Origin: Melanocharis versteri
Lineage: Eukaryota; Chordata; Aves; Passeriformes; Melanocharitidae
Assembly: GCA_013397845.1 (NCBI GenBank)
Contig: VZTG01001067.1
Span: 806,001 to 870,000, forward strand
DNA: 64,000 nucleotides
Direction: 5' to 3'
In this document: positions 27,201-41,159 of the stretch, in pieces
How the letters are laid out: every line of letters begins with the position of its first letter
How positions within the stretch are numbered: position 1 is the first letter of the stretch
The notes under the pieces: generated by a model
The model's database searches: none
The model's input: only the letters and a program-made list of their open reading frames with translations
What the model was told of the DNA's origin: nothing
Program-made: the position numbers and the translations under genes

Positions 27201-29802
27201 TTTAACAGTAATGGGAGACTTCTGCGCTTCATTCAATGGCTCTTGAGGACAGGCAAAAAGCAGCATTTGCTCTACTCACAGCAGTAGTACCATATACCAG
27301 AGCACTTGCCAGACACAGCTTTCTTCAGAAATACTCATGGCTGCATCACTGACATAACGGCTGGACTCATCCAAAGCGCAGTCCATCACCACCTGCCTTC
27401 TCAGGAAGCTGCTGACACTTGCTTTGTCGTAACACTGCAGCACTAGTCTGGACTTTGCCACTCAATAGACGACACTTGTTGACCAACTGAAGCCCTGTAA
27501 TCAGCTACACAATGGGCAGCAAAATCACAGCTGGAGCTCTAGGCAGGAGCTGACCCTGCTTATCCACACTGTTAGTACTGCCACAATTAAGTCTACTTCT
27601 TTCCTTCAGCAGCTGACTGGGTCTGTTCCCCAGTCTCAGAGAGGATCAGAGGTCTATCAGCAAGAATACCCAGATGAGTGGGACAACAGAATAGCCCAAC
27701 CCAGGATCTCTTGGGCACTACAAGTAGGAGAGGATAACGAGACACCTGAGACAGGACAGACTGAGGGATGATGGTGCTACATGTATCGGAAGTTTATACA
27801 TGTAGCATCTACATATTCAAAGCGAGCTTCCAGCTAGAAATAAAGTACTGTGCACAACCTACCCACGAAAGCTGATCCACAGTAGGGAAAACAATACTGT
27901 AGCCTGAACCACACCACATACTGCAAACACAAAGAGAGTGTCAAAAATGCTGCAGGGTCTGGAAATTGTTCTGGTCCCGCAATGTCCACTCCCCTAACCA
28001 GAATCAATATAAAGTTTTGCTCTGGGATATAAATCACCCTTCCAAACTGATAGCATTTTACATGCACTCTGTGGAAGTGTAACTGATTGCCACAGCATAC
28101 AGGAGAGTGGCAAGATGAGGCTAAAAAGATTAGTAGAGTAACACACTGGTGAATCAGGTGCAGAGACTGCACTGCTTGTTAGGGCCAGGAATAGATTCCT
28201 CATCATCCGACTCACACCTGTGCTTTCACAGGAGAGAGCAACCCTCTGCACTTTACCTACTGCTCTGGTTTAGCTCAGAGATATTGCTCCACTGTCCTGA
28301 TTGTTTTAACTGCCTAAGGCTATCAGAGTGTGAGGTTTTAAAGAGACAATAACACTGAAAAGTTTGGCTGGATAAATTACAAGCAATCAGAATGATGTGA
28401 CTCACAGCAGACAGAAATATGCATTTCTGGGGTGATGTGTGCAAATGGCAATCTTACACCTCCAGAAAACAGCTTGAGGTTTAAACCGATGGAAATATCT
28501 TTGCAGTCTACATATTTAAATTTCAGAGGCCCCATCTACAATGCAGTCAGCTCTGTACTCAGAGAACTGCTCTGTTTTTCTGATCTACAAGTGCAGCCCC
28601 ACCAGTTTTAGCCTCCAGACCTTACCTTTTCCAGGGAGGGATCCTGGAGCTCTCCCACTTTTTGGCCAGCTCCTAGTTCACAGCATCCGCAGGTAGACTA
28701 GGTTGCCTCCAGCCCGTCCAAGCTGTTTCAGATGCCAGCTGTTTTCAGTCCAGGTGCATGTGACCGACAGCTAATACAGCAACCAGACAGCCTTCCTAAA
28801 CCAAAAAAGAACAGTTTAATCTTAATACAGCACAACACAAGTGAAGTTCTAAACACTGAATGAGCTATGTGTATGAATAGCTTAGCTCCATTACATTGGG
28901 CCCTGGAAGATCTGACTTCTTGAGCCCTCGCACAGCACCTGTACCTGCCCCTTGCCCAGGGCAGCACCCTGACAGCTGCCTCTCTTCGGGTGAGGCTGAG
29001 CCTTTCTGCTCTCCACTGTCCTTCTGGATCTCAGCCACAGCAAACACAGGGAGCAACTTCACTGGAGTCAGTGACCAAAGGTTCACTGCTACCTCCTCAG
29101 CCGACGTCTCAGTTAACCCCTGGATGGTCTGCCAGAAATTGCTTTACCTCTATTTTCTCCATCAATGTCTCAATTTTTAAAGTAAGCTTCACTGCTGACA
29201 CCTTTCCACCCCCATCCTATCTCTCCTAACATTTACTCATTATCTTCCCCAACCTCCTCTTGTCCTCACTTCTCCAATCATCACACTTTTCTTCTCTCTT
29301 CCCCAGCCAGGACAGAGTGTGGACTTCATGTAAGCAGGCCCTTGCCACTGCCACCCACCCAGCACCCCAACCTGTTCCTGGGGGCACTGGCACTGATGTG
29401 CCTGCTCCAGTGATCTGACTGCCTTTCAGCTCCGTGCTGGGCTCAGGCAGCACAGCTGCATGATCCAAGCAAGTGGAACCCAGGAGCTGGGGCTCTCCTT
29501 CTCTTCAAATTTAGCTGACATTTAGCATGCCACATTCCTGATTTTCACAGAAGCCATGCCTCGAGGTGACAGCTTCAACACACAAGTATCCAACACCTTA
29601 CTTACATCAGCCTCACAGATCTTACAATCCAAGGGCTTGTCTATACATAGCATTTTTCTGGATTAATTGCATATGAAGAAGTTAAAGCAAGGACATTTAT
29701 GTGTCAGACTGTGTAACAAATGAGTTCTTCAATGTTATCCTAACGAATCTCAGCATTTCTGAGCACCAAAATCAAAGAGGAATTCGAGAGACGTGTTTTC
29801 CT

Positions 29803-29832
29803 TAATAAACAAAACAAAACAAAAAACAAACC
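29803..29832 (+). repeat. (AAAAC)n microsatellite
   Basis: About 30 nt of AAAAC/AAAC units following AATAAAC. Confidence 0.85.
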
Positions 29833-32800
29833 TACACTGTTTTTATTTAGATGACACTGAACTACAAAACCACTCCAATTAAAAATGCAGATTAAATAAC
29901 TAATCCTCTCCCCAAAAAAATCTCCCCAACAAGATTAATGGAGCAATGAATAGCATAAACCCACTAATTAAATCAATGTAATATGGGTATTATTGAGAGA
30001 CATCTAGCACCTTCTGCCTATGCACTGAAGCTTGCGTCTACTTTGGAGTCTCTCTTACCATGAGAAATAGTTGCTATTTTACTAGCTACGTATCTGTATA
30101 TCAGACTGGGAAAAAACATGTTTGTTGTCTAGCTTTGGTATAAATTGTTTTCACATCCATGTTCCTAAAAATTATTTGCATGTAATCTATTTTCCTTATA
30201 TGCATTTTGCCACAGTTGGATATTTGCCACAGATTTCTACTGAACTATTTATCAGACATATGCAAACAAAATTTCAAAAGGCATTTCCCTAGAATCACAA
30301 GAACAGGGAGAATGCTTTTTACATAGTCAGACATACTTGTCTAAAATTTGATATGTAAAAGACTGAGGAACAAAATCATACAAAATAAGCAACTGCAACA
30401 CACTCCCAACTTCTTAAAGCAGAAACACGAACATTACAAAAGGCTTCAAGCCAACCTAACTTTAGGACAACACAGTCCTGCTCAATCCATCCCTTTCCCT
30501 GCCACCAGCACTCAGGCCACTCCTGGGGCGTCACCTGGAGCCAGACCAAGGAACTCATCAGCCATCTCAATGCTACCCCATGCTACTCTAAAGCCTGCTA
30601 GTTTTCAGCTGTATCATCATCTTACAGATTTGGCTCACAGCACACAGCCCAGCAGGAAGAAGTTCCCATTTCACAAAACACTTCATTACTTTGAACTCAA
30701 AGAGCTGGAAAAACCATACCTTTGGTTACAAATGTATCTACACTTGAAAGAAAACACTCATTTAAGAAAATCTTCATTAGTAATGACTATGCCATAATAC
30801 ACGTGAGTAGAGCAGTAGAGGTGAAGAGAAAGATTTTACCTTAAGGCTCACATGATTAGTACAAAGCTTAAGCTGTTCAGAAAAGGGGATTTGGTTTTTG
30901 TTTTGTATATAAATGGACTTTCTGTGTCAAAATGCTAACAATTAAAAATGTGTAGTGTTTGTAGTAAGGGAAAATCAAACAAAAAACCAGTTAGAGTAGT
31001 GTGAACATCCACTTGCATATACAAAAACAGTTAAAAACTAAAATCTCGGACTTCCCAAAACAGCACTTCCTGCTCTGACTGTTCCTCTGACACAGACACC
31101 AACATTCCTGGTGTCAGCAGATTGGGGACTGCACATGAACACAATCTAGCAGTACTGCTCATCAAATGAAAATACAAAGAAAACCAAACAAAAAGAAAAG
31201 CAAATTCCTAACTGGAAAGTGGTTAGTTGTGCGTTCCTTCGACTGTCTATCTTAGTATTTACATTCCTTCATTATTTCTACAGTTCTCTACAAAGAAAGC
31301 TCAGGTCCATGCAACTACCTGGTGATAAGCTGTGCAACAGAAAAATCAAGTCACAACATTTCTCCGTGACTTATCTGGGATTCTCCTGCGAAAAGAGTGC
31401 CAAATTTGGAAACAGAAAGTGAGTATGTGTCTTCTCAGAAACTCCCCCTGTTTTGGCAGGACTTACACAAAGGATGATGCAGATTTCCCTTTTAACTGAA
31501 GTCCCACCATGCCTCTTGATGAGGATTTCTGAACCTTTTCCTACACTGGACTGAAAAACTGTAGAGGGATATGTAGGACACAGTCCCCCACCTCCTGAAA
31601 TGCAAATGCCTTTTGTTCCTTCTGGACCAACAAAAAAAATAATTGGAAAACCAACTCTGAAAAGCAACAACTTGCGGTTACCCCAGGAAAACAAGTGATT
31701 TCAAGATTATGTGCATCCTTTTCCAGATATATCCAGGTGGGTCCCCTATCTCTACTGAAAACTTCTGTCAAAGCCCTGAGAAGCACATCAGACCTCTGGC
31801 ATTTCAGGTTTCTTCTAAAAGCCATGCCATCACCCAACAGCTGAAGAGGCTTGGGCAGATGCCTGCATCCCCACACAACTACAGTCTCTGCAAATGCTTC
31901 TGTGACTATTTATTGCCAAAAGCAAAATTGCATTTAAGTAACTTCCAAAAGTCTTTATTTTTTGCTGTTGTTATCTTGAAATATCTTTTAAAAATTAAGC
32001 TCAGGTTTCAAACAAACACAGAATCAAACTCTCTCACGCTGTCTTACATTATTAGACTATCACTTTTTCCTCTGCGTACACTCATCCCTGCTTATGTTCC
32101 TTCCATTCTGCTTCTGCTAAGTCAATGAAAATGAACCGGCTGGTTTTGCACTCACATTTTCATTAATTACCATGGCTCTCAACATTTTTGGGCCAATGGG
32201 CCATGGTAAGCATTTTAATACTTCTCACAGGTTGCCATGTATTCCTGTCATCTAGCTTTTAACATAAATCTCTCACCCATTTTCTCAATTTTCATGGTCC
32301 CAAGGATGAGCTCCGACCTACTTGTTTTAAATTGTCGAACCATCAAACACTCACAGACCCATCACAGGGAATGGTTATTTACTCATATATGCTCACATAC
32401 AGTTCATTATCTTTGCGAGCTCATCTAACTTTCTTGTTGTTGATTTCAGGTTCTGTGAATACTTTTCTTTAAAATTGGGGTCAAATCTGACCTCACAATA
32501 TAGCAGATTAGCAGGAGATGAGTTTAAAAGGAGCAACTCTTACAAAACTCCACCTACACTTTCTTTATGAAGAAGTATAGAACACATGTTACATCATGAA
32601 AGCACGCTCACTAGCTTTTTGGTAATTGAAGGCAGGGTACTGTTGCCTGGCAACTCATCTGATTACCATTTTTTCAAGTGTCACATGCACACTTAGATAT
32701 GTTGCATAATAATGTCTCACTTTTATGCAGCCTAACCCAATGGGAAAAAAAAAAGAGGGGGATGGGGGCAGGAAAGCTACCAAAATTCATGTCTTTTCTT

Positions 32801-32879
32801 TTCCAGCAAAAAAGTACAAGACAGGAGCTCAAAACCAGGTTGAAACATTAGTATTCCTGAATTTTATTCCTGCTCTTCC

Positions 32880-33045
32880 TGGCTTCCTGATTGTGCTTAT
32901 ACAAGCATTTTACTTTATCTAGTTGTCTGCAAAATGACACTAATAATACCAGCCTCACAGAGACACACTGAAAATTCATTAAGAACAGAGAGATTCTCAA
33001 AGAAAGACATCATCATGAAAGATGCAGTGGAAGTGCTGGTGTTAG
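32880..33045 (+). repeat. MIR-like SINE, 3' half
   Basis: The blocks TCTGCAAAATGACACTAATAATACC and CCTCACAGAGA, then ATTCATTAAGAACAGAGAG and ATGAAAGATGCAGTGGAAGTGC, follow the order of the MIR 3' half (TGTAAAATGGGGATAATAATA, CCTCACAGGG, ATTAATG, GATGAAAGGCGCT). Clear colinearity, high divergence. Confidence 0.7.
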
Positions 33046-36000
33046 CACTTACAGCTTTTTAGTACTCTAAACGTTGCTAAGCCATCGTCCTTAAGTGTAG
33101 CAAATGTTCATCATTGTCATGACATTGTCCAGTCCTTGTTTCTCAAACCAAGGAAACTACATTTCTCGCATCAGAATGGGACACTTTCCCACTTTCTATG
33201 TCTGATATGTAGCTGGGGAAAGAACAAATAAAACAAAAAACCTACTCCCACTGCCCCACACACAAGGCAGAATACCCCAACTTGGAGTTGCAGTACTAAG
33301 CATTATCACAGCTCTTGGGAGTTTGTACCATGAAAATCAGAGAGAAATCAGAAAATGTGCATGCATGACATTTTTATAAATCAACACGCTCTATTTATCG
33401 ATCCGATCTTTGAAAAACTAATTCCATTCTAGCTTGCCTATGAAAGAATCAAGAGTTGTCTTTATGGTGAGAAGCAGCATCCTATACATTTTGGTGTTTA
33501 TAATACAAACACCGAAGTGAGGCATTGTTTCCAAAAGGCTGTAACTCTCTAAGAAGAGGACCTGGATTCTAGAAGTCGACCTTTTGTAAATCCACAAGTT
33601 GTAAGGCAATATAATATAACATAATGAATTGATTTCTTTCTATATGCACCTCAGTATTCCACTGCACAGGAAATGGCTGAGCTGCCCAGGGTACTCCTAA
33701 TACCATGCTAACCTCTGTCAGCTCAAGTGGCTGAGGCTGATGGTTTGGAAAGTATCTCATCTCCATGGTAAAGTATTAAGCAGCAAAGGAAAACCGAAAG
33801 CAACAACAGCCAAGCTCAATATGCTAAGGAATCATTACATCACCTTCACAGCAGCTCTTCTCTCCCTAGTAAGACATTCTAGCATTTTTATAAACCGCAC
33901 CCTACATCCTGAAGCTCTTGTGCAAGTCCACCTCCAATTAAAAGCTTAATTGTGAGGTCTGCCTTGGAAAGAACTGCTGGATCAAAATAAACCAAATCAC
34001 ATGGTATATCTATCATACCACTAGGGGAAACATCTTGAAAATGCCAGAAATTACAAAAATAAATAACTCTTCTTCTAGAACTTACTGGAAGCATCCTTAC
34101 CATAAGCCTCTGCTGACACAAAATACAAAGAAAATACGTGGTTCAAAGTGTCCCGTGGGTTAAGCAAGTCCAGCTTTGCTAGGTCAGTTAGCAGGAGAGG
34201 AAACAGCCAAATACACCACTATCATCAGGAACACACTGCTGCAAGCAGAGAGGAATGACTCTACCTACAGCTCTGCATAGATACAGCCCCAGCCAAGATT
34301 TCTCAGTCCAGATTAGGCTGGTGGAGCCAAATGAGCTGGATCATCTTCTGTGCACATACTCTGGATGAAAGAAATAAAAACAAAACAGACTCCCCATCCC
34401 CAGAAGGCACTTGGCAATACACACAGCACTATGCCAGAGCTACCCATACTAAAGAGAGAACTTTCCCCTTCAGAAGTACTTCATCATGCTGCCAGCAGAA
34501 TCATGAAAACAGGACAGAGAGGAGCTCCACAGAAGTTCTTCACATAGGCTACGTCCAATAAACGGCACACCTGAGAGCAAAGATCCAGCAAGGAAGAAGT
34601 CAAACAGCAGCTTCACCATACTATGCTATCAACACTCACCTAGTGACTACTAATGCTTGGATCTTACGCGATGAAAGCAAGACAGCAGCATTTGTGGTAG
34701 GGAAGATTCCCTCAGTCATTTAATCCAGCTTTGACAGAAGCATGTGAGGGCGGGGGAGTTTTGAAATAAGGTTGTGGTGAACTCTTGTGCACTGACACCA
34801 ACAAAAGGGTAACATAAAACACTTCCCTCTTTTATGCAATGATTAGACACCTCTGACCTAGTAACTGATAGGTATGCTCATTCAGATATGCCTACGAACA
34901 AATCTCTAAAGCAGTCTAGCTTTTATTTCGCCTCTGAGGACATGTTAACGAGCAGCATGCACCTGCAAAGCCTTTCACACTCACTTTAGCTGGACTGCAA
35001 GGTGCATAAGCTCTGGCTCACAGTAGACATTACTGGGTATATCATTTACAACCAGCAATGTAGAGCTCTAACCAGAAAGAAGAGCGTTGTTCTGAATTGG
35101 CACAGATGTTGGTAATCTGCTCCTTCAGAGCCAAAGCCTTTGCCCAGTCTGGCTTTCTTTCAAGACTTTTCGTAGTCGCCTGCACATCCACCTTACCTAG
35201 GAACTCAGGAACCATCTGGATACTCCTGCCTCACATATCATAACAGAAATGTGAAAAGCAGACCAGTTCATTTCTGATGTACACGGCTAACCAGCCCTCT
35301 GCTCCCTCACCCAGTCTGTAGTGAGGCTGCAGAGCTAAAGCAAGCAGCATGGTCAGGTGATAAAGCCACCAGAGAATACTAAAACACATACAGGAAGCAG
35401 ATCGGAGAAGGGATCATTTACAAACCTGAGCAAAGCAAGCCACAAGCAGGTAATACTTTTTATGTCGGAAAACATTAGCTAACTAAATGATCAAACTGCT
35501 TTCAAAAGAAGTAAGGAAATATACCATACTTCTTCACCTTCCACATCAAGCAAATTTTGTTTTGAAACTGAAATCCCACTTGTGTTGTTCAACTTCATTT
35601 CTTTCACTCCAGAAACAACCCAGGAATGCCACTGGACACTGCTTCATCTGCAGCTATACAGGAACACGCAGGACAGAAGCGACCACATATAAGTTTGCCT
35701 GGGTGCCATTTCCCCATCTGCAGGACATGGCTCTGGCATCTGAAAGCTTAACAAGGTACTGCAACTGTTATGGAGGTAGGAAGTGCTTCCACAAAAGGAT
35801 GGTGAGGAGTGGGAATAAAGGCTTTTCCTACCTCCTGCTGGCAAACAATTTCTTTAAGTAATTGACCCATTTTCTACAGAATAATTAGCCCTAAGGAACG
35901 AAGCACTGCTGCCCTTTAATTAGCCATGTTGTTACCTCTCCTCTGACCATGTAATAGCAGGCTGAGACGGAAAAAAGAAACAAAACAACAAATTAATTTC

Positions 36001-36929
36001 ATTTTCTTAAACACGGCATTTGTTAAGGCAATCCAGAAACAAAGAATTCTATAGTACAATTTGCAACAATAAAATTTTCCATTACTTTCACGATTTAATC
36101 ATCAGAACAAGAAGGTCTCCTCCATGCCACCACTCTAAGCCTCCTCAATATATTCTCTCCTTTTTAGAAGCTTTTTCAGATGCTCTCAAATCATCTTCCA
36201 TGAGGAAAAACTTCTTTCTTTTGTCAGAGAGTTTAACCACAGAAAGGATTCTTTTGCCTAAAACATAGTCAAACCTCCTGCAGATCATTTTATTAAAATT
36301 TCATGCAGTTTCTTGCAACACAGCTCAACAACTAGGATAAGGACACAAGTTCTTTAGTCTAAGGAGAGTAGATGTGCATATCATGAACAAGGTGCACAAG
36401 AAAGCACACCACAGCCAGTGAGGCAATTCCAAAACTTGCAAAGGACTCTTCAAACGAGTCTCACAGGGATGACACTTAGTGACTGCTCCCATGCTGCAGA
36501 AAAAAGAGAAACCTACAAAGCCTGGCCCCAGACTCTGTGGTAAGTACGATTCCGAGGATACAAACAAGACTTGCCATCAAAGCATGTGATGATAGCAAAA
36601 AGTTGGGGTTCCCCCCCACCCCGCAGGAAGAGTGCACAGTTTCCTCTCCTCCCCCTCATCCCCCCTCCAGACCTTCTTCTTCCTGGCATGCTCAGTCCCC
36701 AACTGCAGTTCACTTCTAATGCTTTGGAGGGAGGCAAAAATTAAATTCATCTGACTAATTACGCCATGAGAAGAAACACCCTTCCTGGACACAATGCAGT
36801 GCCTGCCAGCAGCCCTGAAACACCCGATCTGAGGACAGTCATTTGTCTTAACCAAGCAGACAGGTATTAAAAGCACATTTACAATGCTGGAAAACAACTC
36901 CTCTCCCTATTTCTTGATGTGTGGGAATA

Positions 36930-37150
36930 AGTAGATCCACATATTACAAGGCCAAAGGGATCCCTACATCTTCACTCCCTAGAACATCTCCAAGATGCTG
37001 AATAAAGTATAGATTGTAAAAAGATACCTTAAAAGACTCCACATGCTGTTGAGTTCATCACCTTATCCAAAAGCCTCTTCCTGCCTTACACTCTAAGCCA
37101 GAAACCTGCATCTCCCTTCAAGGTTAAATTTGCCTTTCACTGTTTGGCAC
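36930..37150 (-). repeat. Possible old CR1-type LINE 3' fragment (antisense)
   Basis: ACAAGGCCAAAGGGATCCCT followed by GTTCATCACC and a C/T-rich CTTCCTGCC block resembles, in order, the inverted 3' end of the ancient CR1-type element better preserved at 45.7 kb. The similarity is weak and needs alignment. Confidence 0.3.
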
Positions 37151-37639
37151 CACATTACATGATGACATTGTCAGCAAAACCGCAGAGTCCCCACTACCAG
37201 GTACCATTTCCATATGAATGCAGAGATCTAGGTTACCCTCAACCCACACACCGGTGCTATCCATGCCTCTGGTTTTTGACCCTCTTTACCACTTCTGTAA
37301 GCTGCCATGAGATCTTGCCATAAGAATTCCAAGGTTTGAACTCTCCAAGGAAGCAGCTTGTTTTCTGCCTCCACCATCAGCCCTCAGTGGAGGGGGAACA
37401 GCAATACTGACCAAGGCTACAGACGCACTGCCAGAGCCTCAGCAAGAAGTTATGCAGTCACAAGCAGTACTACCTCAACTTTTGCTTGTCCCTCCATTTC
37501 CTTTCCACGAGACTGTACTCCATTCTTTTTCAATATTCCTGTGATCAGAGGATCTCAGAATGTTTCACACTGAATCAGCTGCTTCTAAGCACTTTTGCTG
37601 AGTTTTGTTTAGGAAGCTGCTATAGCTACTAGTTAAACC

Positions 37640-37835
37640 AAACGATTTGGATTTAAGTCTTGTGTTTCAATTTGACAACTACCTGTGAAATGCCATTCTC
37701 CTGTACCTCAGTTTCCCCCTCCACAAACGGAGACAACCATGTTCTTCTGTGGCAGCCTCAACAGAGAAGTATGAAATTCTCAAATATACACACCGAGAGC
37801 ACATATTTCTCAGGGAGAAAATACCTACTTTCAAA
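37640..37835 (+). repeat. MIR-like SINE
   Basis: It contains GTACCTCAGTTTCCCCCTCC, ACAAACGGAGACAA and AGCCTCAACAGAGAAGTATG in MIR order (CCTCAGTTTCCCCATCTGTAAAATGGGGA, then CTCACAG). An upstream partial match to the CTGTGTGAC block is weaker. Confidence 0.75.
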
Positions 37836-38724
37836 TTTAGTAAAAAATCTTAATTTATCCACAGTTGCAAGCTCCTGTCACCTAACACAGGAAAACTGAC
37901 ATTTCTCCATGGAAAAAATCATACCTTCTCACTGGGACAAGGCACTAGGATTCAAGAGGGACCTCCAGGATGCGTCATGGGCACAAGAGTATCTTACAGA
38001 TTTCCTACACAGTTTCTCTCAGTGCTGGCTGAAAGTGCCTACAGGCATTATGGACTCCATGTCAATAAGTCTTTCTTTTCTGCTTCCTAATAACTTATGG
38101 TAATTTTTGTCTTCATTACTTCCTATTTACCACGAAACAGTAGCTAGCCCCATTTCTAACTGATGTTGTACGTATATTAATGCATTTATGCTCCTGGAAG
38201 CCACAGAATAGAGCTCTCTGGGCAATCTGTTCTTCTTGCAAATCCCCAATGCACACAGCTCTGGCAGTCACGGAGATGTTACCACCTTGCCTGTTAAAAA
38301 AATCAGGTCCTGCAGGGACTGTTTTTTTCCTCAGAAATAAGAGAAAACAGGAAGAACCTGTCAAATAAACAATGCCAGAGAACAATACAAAGTATTTAAC
38401 GTAACAGAGCTTTACTGCATCTGCCCTGTAATTATAAGGCTTAACAAGTTTGTACATCCCCAGAAGTTTTGGACTAGCAATGTGAAATGCTCTCTAGGAA
38501 GTCCCAGTGTAACGGTACAGCTTAAGATGAACAGGCCAGGGCAGCTTCCCCAGCATCCCTGTTCCTAAGCATCCCAGAAACAATTTGCAAAACCCCAGAG
38601 TAAATAAGTAAATGGGGGACAGAAGGAATCAGATTTTCCATTTTGCGAAAATTCAGCTATTCTGAATATTTTTCCATACCAAAAATGGAACAAGAGCAAA
38701 CATCTTGAGACTAATTTAAATTTT

Positions 38725-38771
38725 AAAAAAAAAAAAAAAAGAAAGAAAGAAGAAAGAAGAAAGAAAGAAAA
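38725..38771 (+). repeat. Poly(A) / (GAAA)n microsatellite
   Basis: Sixteen As followed by GAAAGAAAGAAGAAAGAAGA units. Confidence 0.95.
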
Positions 38772-39084
38772 CCAGAAAAGAAAAAACTCATTTTCAGCTG
38801 ACTGTACTATCTGTATTCCTGACCTCTGGCTTTACACCCAGGAGTAATTCACAAGGTTGCAGAAAAATCACTGAACGGACCAGAGCCAGCCCCCACCTCC
38901 CAGTTCTGCTCCGCAAACGCTGGGCTCATTCAGAGCTATTTCCCCTTGCCTGGAATAAAGTTTTACAGAGATCAATACAAAAAGATGTTTCGAAACATTT
39001 CTCTCTTTTTTTGCGGAGGGGAAAAAAGAAAGGGCACTGTCCAGTGAAAAGCAGCTCCGATTTCAACAACCCTTCCACCCTGCT

Positions 39085-39480
39085 TTCCCAGAGCGCCGAG
39101 AACTTCGCAGCCGCGGTCGGGGGCTCCCGAGCAAAGCCCCNNNNNNNNNNNNNNNNNNNNNNNNNNNNNNNNNNNNNNNNNNNNNNNNNNNNNNNNNNNN
39201 NNNNNNNNNNNNNNNNNNNNNNNNNNNNNNNNNNNNNNNNNNNNNNNNNNNNNNNNNNNNNNNNNNNNNNNNNNNNNNNNNNNNNNNNGCCAGCCCTCCC
39301 GGGGCCATCGCGGGGCACGGAGCCTGAACGCGGCGGGGGAGCCCCAGGGGAGGGACCTGCCTGCCCCGGGAAGCGGACCGTGCCCGTGCGGGCCGGTGTG
39401 TGCGCAGGTGAGCGACGGGAACACCCTGCCCTAAAAGCTCCCCGAACGCCTGGAGTGTTGGCTCCGGCTGGGAACACGAT
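39085..39480. promoter_or_regulatory. TMEM229B: CpG island 1, candidate TMEM229B promoter/first exon
   Basis: Both sides of the N gap are GC-rich with very dense CpG (about 20 CpGs in the 190 nt right of the gap), unlike the AT-rich surroundings. It is the first CpG island upstream of the minus-strand TMEM229B exon, about 31 kb away. A plus-strand splice donor consensus CAG|GTGAGC occurs at 39407/39408, so a divergent plus-strand transcript is also possible. No TATA box is seen in the known sequence. Confidence 0.6.
39141..39288. other. Assembly gap, 148 Ns
   Basis: 148 consecutive Ns in the middle of CpG island 1. The ORFs that appear to span it are artefacts of reading Ns as unknown residues. 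Confidence 0.99.
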
Positions 39481-40544
39481 GTGGCACAGCGCTCCTTGGC
39501 TGGTGAGCCTGCAGTACGAGTTCTTCATATTTACTCCTCCAAAGATATCCGTAACAAAAACAAATAAACACACACACCGCATCAGCTGAGGGATGTAACC
39601 CCCATGCGCCTGTTGTTGGATCTGGACGCTGACAGGACATCCCTGCGGTGCAGGAAATCAAACACAGCTATCAAAGGAAGTATTTGTCTGCAGCTTCAGT
39701 ATTAAAATAGGGAAACATAATCTCTGCAAAATGTGTTTTTCCACCCAGAAGGATCTCTCCAGATGCAGAAAACTGCCTAAGGAAGAAAACTAAGAAAATA
39801 AATTTGAAGCATAGGTAGTAAAAATAAATTAAAACCTTTTATCTGGCTACTTTAACTCTTCAGCAGCACAAGAACACAAGAAAAATTTGTCTTTCTTTGG
39901 CATTAGAAATCAGGAGAGTGCAGTCCTGAACCAGAGCTTGAAAGCAAACAAATGCCCCCTCCGTACCTCTGGCTTCCCTCTGTAAGGATGGGGGTAACAG
40001 CAGCTCTCTGCAGTTAGGTGTAGCTGGCTAGTGCCTCTGAAGTGCCTTATAGTCTTCAGACAAAAGTGAGCGAGGGTGTTTAGTTCTGTCCATTTCCAGA
40101 GAGAGACATGAACATATTCTGGGATAAAATGGTAGCCTCAAGTGACACAATCGCAGAAATGGCAATTGATCTCGAGCCCAGAGACCTGACTTTAACCAGC
40201 ACCCGGCTTTTCCTAATGAGTTACTGACTTAGGGCTCTTGTCTGATCTTCCCAGGCCTCTGATGCAGTCCACATTTTCTTTCTCACAGGCACAAGGATTC
40301 CTGGTCTCTCCTACCTTCTGTAGTACCAGAAATGATGAGCTAATGTTTTTAGCAGAGTAAGGATGTTTTTATGACCTCTGTTTAATGACTCAGCATTCCT
40401 GGTTTCAATAATAAATAGTCCCAATAAGGAGGCAACATCGGATCTGTGCAGGCCCCGAAGCAATTATAATGACGGATTCTGAGGACGTCTGGCCGCAGTG
40501 TCTCTGTTAAAAGCAGGTATTCTCTGGAGAGGCTGCTCCTTCAG

Positions 40545-40700
40545 CCCCAGACCTGCAGGGCCAGCAGCGGCCGCACACAGCAAAGCCGCCGCGGCCGTGC
40601 ATAGCTCTGCGTAACCCGGGAGAGCCCGGGCTGCTGCCCGGCGTTCTCTCCGCGCTCGCCCGGGGAGCTCTGTGTACAAACCTCTGTAGCTGCTCCGAGG
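40545..40700. promoter_or_regulatory. CpG-rich block 2, candidate alternative promoter
   Basis: About 150 nt with roughly 15 CpGs, including GCGGCCGC and GCCGCCGCGGCCG, 1.1 kb right of island 1. It is separated from island 1 by ordinary AT-rich sequence. It could belong to the same promoter region of TMEM229B or be a second start. Direction cannot be decided from the sequence. Confidence 0.45.
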
Positions 40701-41159
40701 ATGCCACAATGCAGCAAACCAGCCTGTCACCGAGTCACCTGATTGCACAATCTCACTGTGAGAGCTGGAGATGCAGAAAGATGGAGCGTTTTAAAGGGGA
40801 AATGGAGAATAATGCACAGCTAGCCCTACCTCAGCAACCGAGCTGTGCAAGCTAGGGCAGCGCTACATGTGCTAGTGACCTCAAGCTGGATGAAAAAACC
40901 CACAATTGCTTTGTATAAATTTCAACGGAGCTGAGAAGGAAAATGGTAAAATAGCTAAGGCATCTTTGATGTTCTAAGAAGCACCTTTAAAATACCATAT
41001 CCAATTAGACAGTTGGAGAAGACAGCAGCCTGAAGCAGTGCTTATGTATTTATTGTGAAATAGCATCCTTTAGAAAGCACCGAGGACCATGCTAGAGATA
41101 TAGACAAGAGAGCATGAGAGAGATCATTTCACAGTATGAGACAGCATGAATGTTTCACA

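Noticed and set aside
30348..30797. 149-codon plus-strand ORF
   Set aside because: No domain, signal or splice context, and the composition fits a chance ORF in non-coding DNA.
39011..39589. ORFs of 150-218 codons across CpG island 1 on both strands
   Set aside because: They span 148 Ns translated as unknown residues, and the flanking protein sequence has no recognisable domain.
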